Shown here: piece by piece, positions 61,515 through 64,000 of the stretch | How positions within the stretch are numbered: the first letter of the stretch is position 1 | Layout of the letters: each line of letters opens with the position of its first letter | Assembly: GCA_963807735.1 (NCBI GenBank) | Contig: CAWEDI010000005.1 | Span: forward strand, 124,001 to 188,000 | Source: Roseiarcus sp963807735 | GTDB taxonomy: Bacteria > Pseudomonadota > Alphaproteobacteria > Rhizobiales > Beijerinckiaceae | DNA: 64,000 bases | Direction: 5' to 3' | Position numbers and translations under genes: made by a program | Notes under the pieces: generated by a model | Database searches by the model: none | The model's input: the letters and a program-made list of their open reading frames with translations, nothing else | What the model was told of the DNA's origin: nothing

Positions 61515-62507
61515 TCATGCGCGCTTTTTTGCGGTGCTCGTCCAGCGGATCGAGTAGACGCCGATACCGAAGCCCAGCGCCAGGGCTTGGATAATGGTCT
61601 GCGCCGAGTAGGGTACGCCCACGGCCAGCGCAAATTGGCTGAGTTGGTTGAGAAACAAGGCTGCGATAACGGTCGAGACCGGAAAGCCCCGGCCACCCAG
61701 CAGCGACGTGCCGCCGAGTACGACGACCGCGACCGAGGGCAGCAGCAGGCTGTCGCCTTGAAACGCCGTCGGCTCGCGCGTGATGCCGGCGAGCAGCACG
61801 CCCGCGAGGCAGCAAAGCATCTGAGAGAACACGTAAGCCATCATGCGATGCACGCGCGTGTTCAAGCCGACCGCACGCGCCGCTAGCGGATTTGCGCCGA
61901 TAGCCTCGAAGCGGCGTCCGGCGACCGTCTTCTTCAGCATAAAGGAGACGAGCAGCAACGCGGCCAGCGCGAAATAGACGGCGTTAGGAACGCCGAGCGT
62001 TTCGCCGCCAGCGATGGAAGCAAGCAGATTCGTTGTTATGCGCGGCGTGCCGCCGGAGACTGCAAACACGCCGCCATACAGCAGCGCATTGACGCCGATG
62101 GTGGCGATGATCGCGTTCAGGTTGAGGAAGCCGACCAAAAACCCGCTCATGAGCCCGGCGGCGACGGCGCTGACGAGTGCAAACGCAACAGCGGGAGCCA
62201 AGAGCGCATCGGAGCCGTCGGGATAGTGGGTCGCGATCACCACCGCCAACGAGACGCCGCCGGCGACGGAGAGATCGAAACCGCCCTGCTGAACCACCAG
62301 CAATTGCGCCAGTCCCACGATGGCGATGATTGAGGCGAAAGGCAGGCTTCCCTTGAGCGCACCGAGCGTGAGGCTCGACGGCGCGAACATATAACAGGCC
62401 ACCACCAACGCCAGCAACGATGCTAGCACCGTGACGAAGCTGCGTGCGAACCGGATCGCGAGCAGCCCGCGCAGGGGCGTCGTGTCGTTGGCGACGGCTT
62501 GGTTCAT
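61515..62507 (-). CDS. ABC sugar transporter permease (RbsC-like)
   Basis: 330 aa with about eight to ten membrane helices. Family blocks: LVVQQGGFDLSVAGGVSLAV, LNLNAIIATIGVNALLYGGV, RFEAIGANPLAARAVGLNTR (EAA-like cytoplasmic loop contacting the ATPase) and VAVVVLGGTSLLGGRGFPVS. It forms one half of the membrane pore; the other half is the permease domain fused to the ATPase, so the transporter would have two different permease halves. Its start is 33 bp from the stop of the dehydrogenase gene. Confidence 0.9.
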   Translation of the reverse strand: MNQAVANDTTPLRGLLAIRFARSFVTVLASLLALVVACYMFAPSSLTLGALKGSLPFASIIAIVGLAQLLVVQQGGFDLSVAGGVSLAVVIATHYPDGSDALLAPAVAFALVSAVAAGLMSGFLVGFLNLNAIIATIGVNALLYGGVFAVSGGTPRITTNLLASIAGGETLGVPNAVYFALAALLLVSFMLKKTVAGRRFEAIGANPLAARAVGLNTRVHRMMAYVFSQMLCCLAGVLLAGITREPTAFQGDSLLLPSVAVVVLGGTSLLGGRGFPVSTVIAALFLNQLSQFALAVGVPYSAQTIIQALALGFGIGVYSIRWTSTAKKRA

Positions 62508-62540
62508 CAGCGCCTTCTCGGGTTCGCCGCGGAGACGATT

Positions 62541-63521
62541 TCAGGCGATGTTCAGCGTGATCTTGACCGCGGCCTGAGCGTTCTTGCCGAGTTCTAAGGC
62601 TTCGACCGCACGGTCCAAGGCGAAGCTGTGGGTCTGGATCGGCGAAAGATCGATGCCGGTGCGCTCCAAGAATCGGATGGCGGAAGGCCAGACGCCCGGC
62701 GAGCCGATGCATCCGCGCACGGTCAGATTCTTGATCTGGATCTTGCCAAGTTCGACGGGGAATTTTTGGTTGATGTTGATGCCGACCATCGAGACCCGCC
62801 CTTCCGGCCGCGCATAATCGAAGACGCTAGCGAGTGAGGACGGATGACCGGACGCCTCGACGACGAGGTCGCCGCCGCCCTTGGTCATCTCCTGCACGGC
62901 CTCGGCCGGATCGCCCGCGCTCGGGTCCACCGTCGCATCGACACCGAGGCGCTTGGCGATCTCCCGGCGCAGTGGGACGGGATCGACCACGATCACACGC
63001 GCGCCCATGCCAACGGCGACCGCCGCCGTCACGAGGCCGATGGTGCCGCCGCCCGAGACGACGACGGTCTCGGAGGCGTTGGTCCCGCCGTTGCGTAGCA
63101 ACGAATAATAGCCGCAGGTGAAGGGCTCGATTAGCGCGCCCTTGGCGTCGTCCACGGCGTCCGGCAGCTTGTGCAACCATTCCGGTCGGGCGGGGAAATA
63201 TTCACGGTTGGCGCCGTCCATCGAGAAGCCGAAATGATGGATGCGCTCTGGCGTTTTGATGACGCATTCGCCGACGACGCGGTCGCCGGGCTGAAGCGCG
63301 GTCACGTTGCGGCCCGTCTCAACAACCTCGCCGACCCATTCGTGGCCCGGGATGACGGGATAGGAGATCGGGATGATGTATTGTCCGGCCAGCAACTCAT
63401 AATCCGAGTGGCAGATCCCAACGCGGCGCGAGCGGATTAGAACTTCGTTGTCGTCGATGCGTGGGCTTTGCACCTGAGTGACAACGGGCTTCCTCGGTTC
63501 GTCGAAAATGAGCGCCTTCAT
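62541..63521 (-). CDS. zinc-binding alcohol/polyol dehydrogenase (MDR family)
   Basis: 326 aa. GroES-like domain with catalytic zinc ligands: Cys in VGICHSDYELL, His-Glu in PVIPGHEWVGEVVE, and ALIEPFTCGYY. The cofactor domain has VVVSGGGTIGLVTAAVAVGM and IVVDPVPLRREIAKRLGVDA (Asp after beta-2 favours NAD). The Cys-rich lobe binding the structural zinc in many alcohol dehydrogenases is absent: where it is expected the sequence reads VVGECVIKTPERIHHFGFSM. This resembles sorbitol/threonine-dehydrogenase-like short forms. Likely oxidises the sugar alcohol imported by the adjacent transporter. Confidence 0.88.
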   Translation of the reverse strand: MKALIFDEPRKPVVTQVQSPRIDDNEVLIRSRRVGICHSDYELLAGQYIIPISYPVIPGHEWVGEVVETGRNVTALQPGDRVVGECVIKTPERIHHFGFSMDGANREYFPARPEWLHKLPDAVDDAKGALIEPFTCGYYSLLRNGGTNASETVVVSGGGTIGLVTAAVAVGMGARVIVVDPVPLRREIAKRLGVDATVDPSAGDPAEAVQEMTKGGGDLVVEASGHPSSLASVFDYARPEGRVSMVGININQKFPVELGKIQIKNLTVRGCIGSPGVWPSAIRFLERTGIDLSPIQTHSFALDRAVEALELGKNAQAAVKITLNIA

Positions 63522-63544
63522 AGGTTCCTCCCGCTGCTTTATTG

Positions 63545-64000
63545 TTAGGCGACGGCTTCGATCCTGCCGCTCAGCGCGGAGGCGAACACCGCTTCCAGCA
63601 AAGCGATGTTGTTCACGAGTTCATCCGCGGTGATGGGATAGGGGGCGCCGCCGCGAACGGCGCGAGCGAAGGCGACGAGATTGTCTTTCACGGGCTCCGC
63701 GGGCGGGACCTCGACGGTCGTGATCGGTTCGCCGCGATACGCTGAGGTGACGATCCAACCCGCAGGGGACTCGACGTGCGCCTTATCGCGAATATCGATC
63801 CAGCCTTTGGCTCCGAAGACGGCGAAACGCGAAACGAACGGATTGGCGAGCGAAGCCGACACATAGGAGGTGCCGCCGCCACGGAATTTCACATAAGCCG
63901 CGACGGTGTCGCCTTGCGGCAGATCTGAGGAGAGCTGCTCGCAGATGCACAAGACGCTTTCGGCGGGTCCGAGCAACCGCACCGAGAGATCGAGCAGATG
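63545..64000 (-). CDS. Gfo/Idh/MocA family oxidoreductase, C-terminal part (cut by window edge)
   Basis: The frame is open from the right edge to the stop at 63545 (151 codons visible); the start lies outside. The sequence SLANPFVSRFAVFGAKGWID, followed by PVKDNLVAFARAVRGGAPYP, ITADELVNNIALLEAVFASA, is the conserved C-terminal dimerisation/substrate domain of Gfo/Idh/MocA dehydrogenases (inositol or glucose-fructose oxidoreductase type). The NAD-binding Rossmann half is not visible. It is 23 bp upstream of the zinc dehydrogenase and opens the visible operon. Confidence 0.88.
   Translation of the reverse strand, partial: HLLDLSVRLLGPAESVLCICEQLSSDLPQGDTVAAYVKFRGGGTSYVSASLANPFVSRFAVFGAKGWIDIRDKAHVESPAGWIVTSAYRGEPITTVEVPPAEPVKDNLVAFARAVRGGAPYPITADELVNNIALLEAVFASALSGRIEAVA

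Overview
This window looks like accessory-rich chromosome of a GC-rich alphaproteobacterium, probably Hyphomicrobiales (rhizobia or methylotroph-like). The pointers are class III adenylate cyclases in several architectures, a membrane PQQ dehydrogenase, IS256, IS110 and IS66 elements, ribose-type ABC transport and the codon bias. No species can be named from the sequence alone.

Region by region. 1-4.6 kb: a secreted Rhs/SpvB-like protein cut by the left edge, a degraded IS66 transposase, a coupled DGQHR-domain + HNH endonuclease pair, and a broken SDR gene. 4.9-12.2 kb: PQQ glucose/quinate-type dehydrogenase, two tandem adenylate cyclases (the second with a lost 3' part), and a secreted HtrA-like protease. 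12.5-15.2 kb: a small HTH protein, and an AraC regulator divergent from an Fsr-type MFS exporter. 15.5-22.8 kb: one end of an integrative element, all genes on the minus strand. It holds a DUF927 protein with a degenerate Walker A, a GTAGGC repeat cluster, a 490-aa unknown protein, a candidate HUH replication initiator, two small DNA-binding proteins and a tyrosine integrase, and it ends in a 34-bp tRNA 3'-end fragment that is very likely the attachment repeat. 23-34 kb: a broken hydrolase, a cyclase with FWES-type repeats, an IS256 copy, several decayed small genes, and a giant SAM-cyclase-ATPase-TPR protein whose C-terminal module is tandemly duplicated. 34.9-36.3 kb: a REP-like palindrome directly beside an IS110 element with a strong 5' hairpin (possible bridge RNA). 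37-44 kb: a methyltransferase, an SDR, three tandem haloacid-dehalogenase-like proteins, a haloalkane-dehalogenase-like hydrolase, a second alpha/beta hydrolase without the nucleophilic Ser, and an ECF sigma factor. 44.6-54.2 kb: two paralogous winged-helix/NTPase/TPR regulators, each with a single-base frameshift, flanking DUF417, AhpD-like, LysR and SnoaL-like genes. 54.3-56.4 kb: decayed GMC dehydrogenase and cytochrome c, then a VOC protein. 56.5-64 kb: a minus-strand sugar or polyol operon (Gfo/Idh/MocA oxidoreductase, zinc dehydrogenase, permease, binding protein, ATPase-permease fusion, PanE-like reductase).

Single-base frameshifts are frequent across unrelated genes. They fit either real decay in an accessory region or an indel-prone assembly, and the sequence alone cannot decide. 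The strongest candidates for new biology are the Rep/DUF927 integrative element, the DGQHR-HNH pair, the IS110/REP neighbourhood and the dehalogenase cluster between twin STAND-like regulators.
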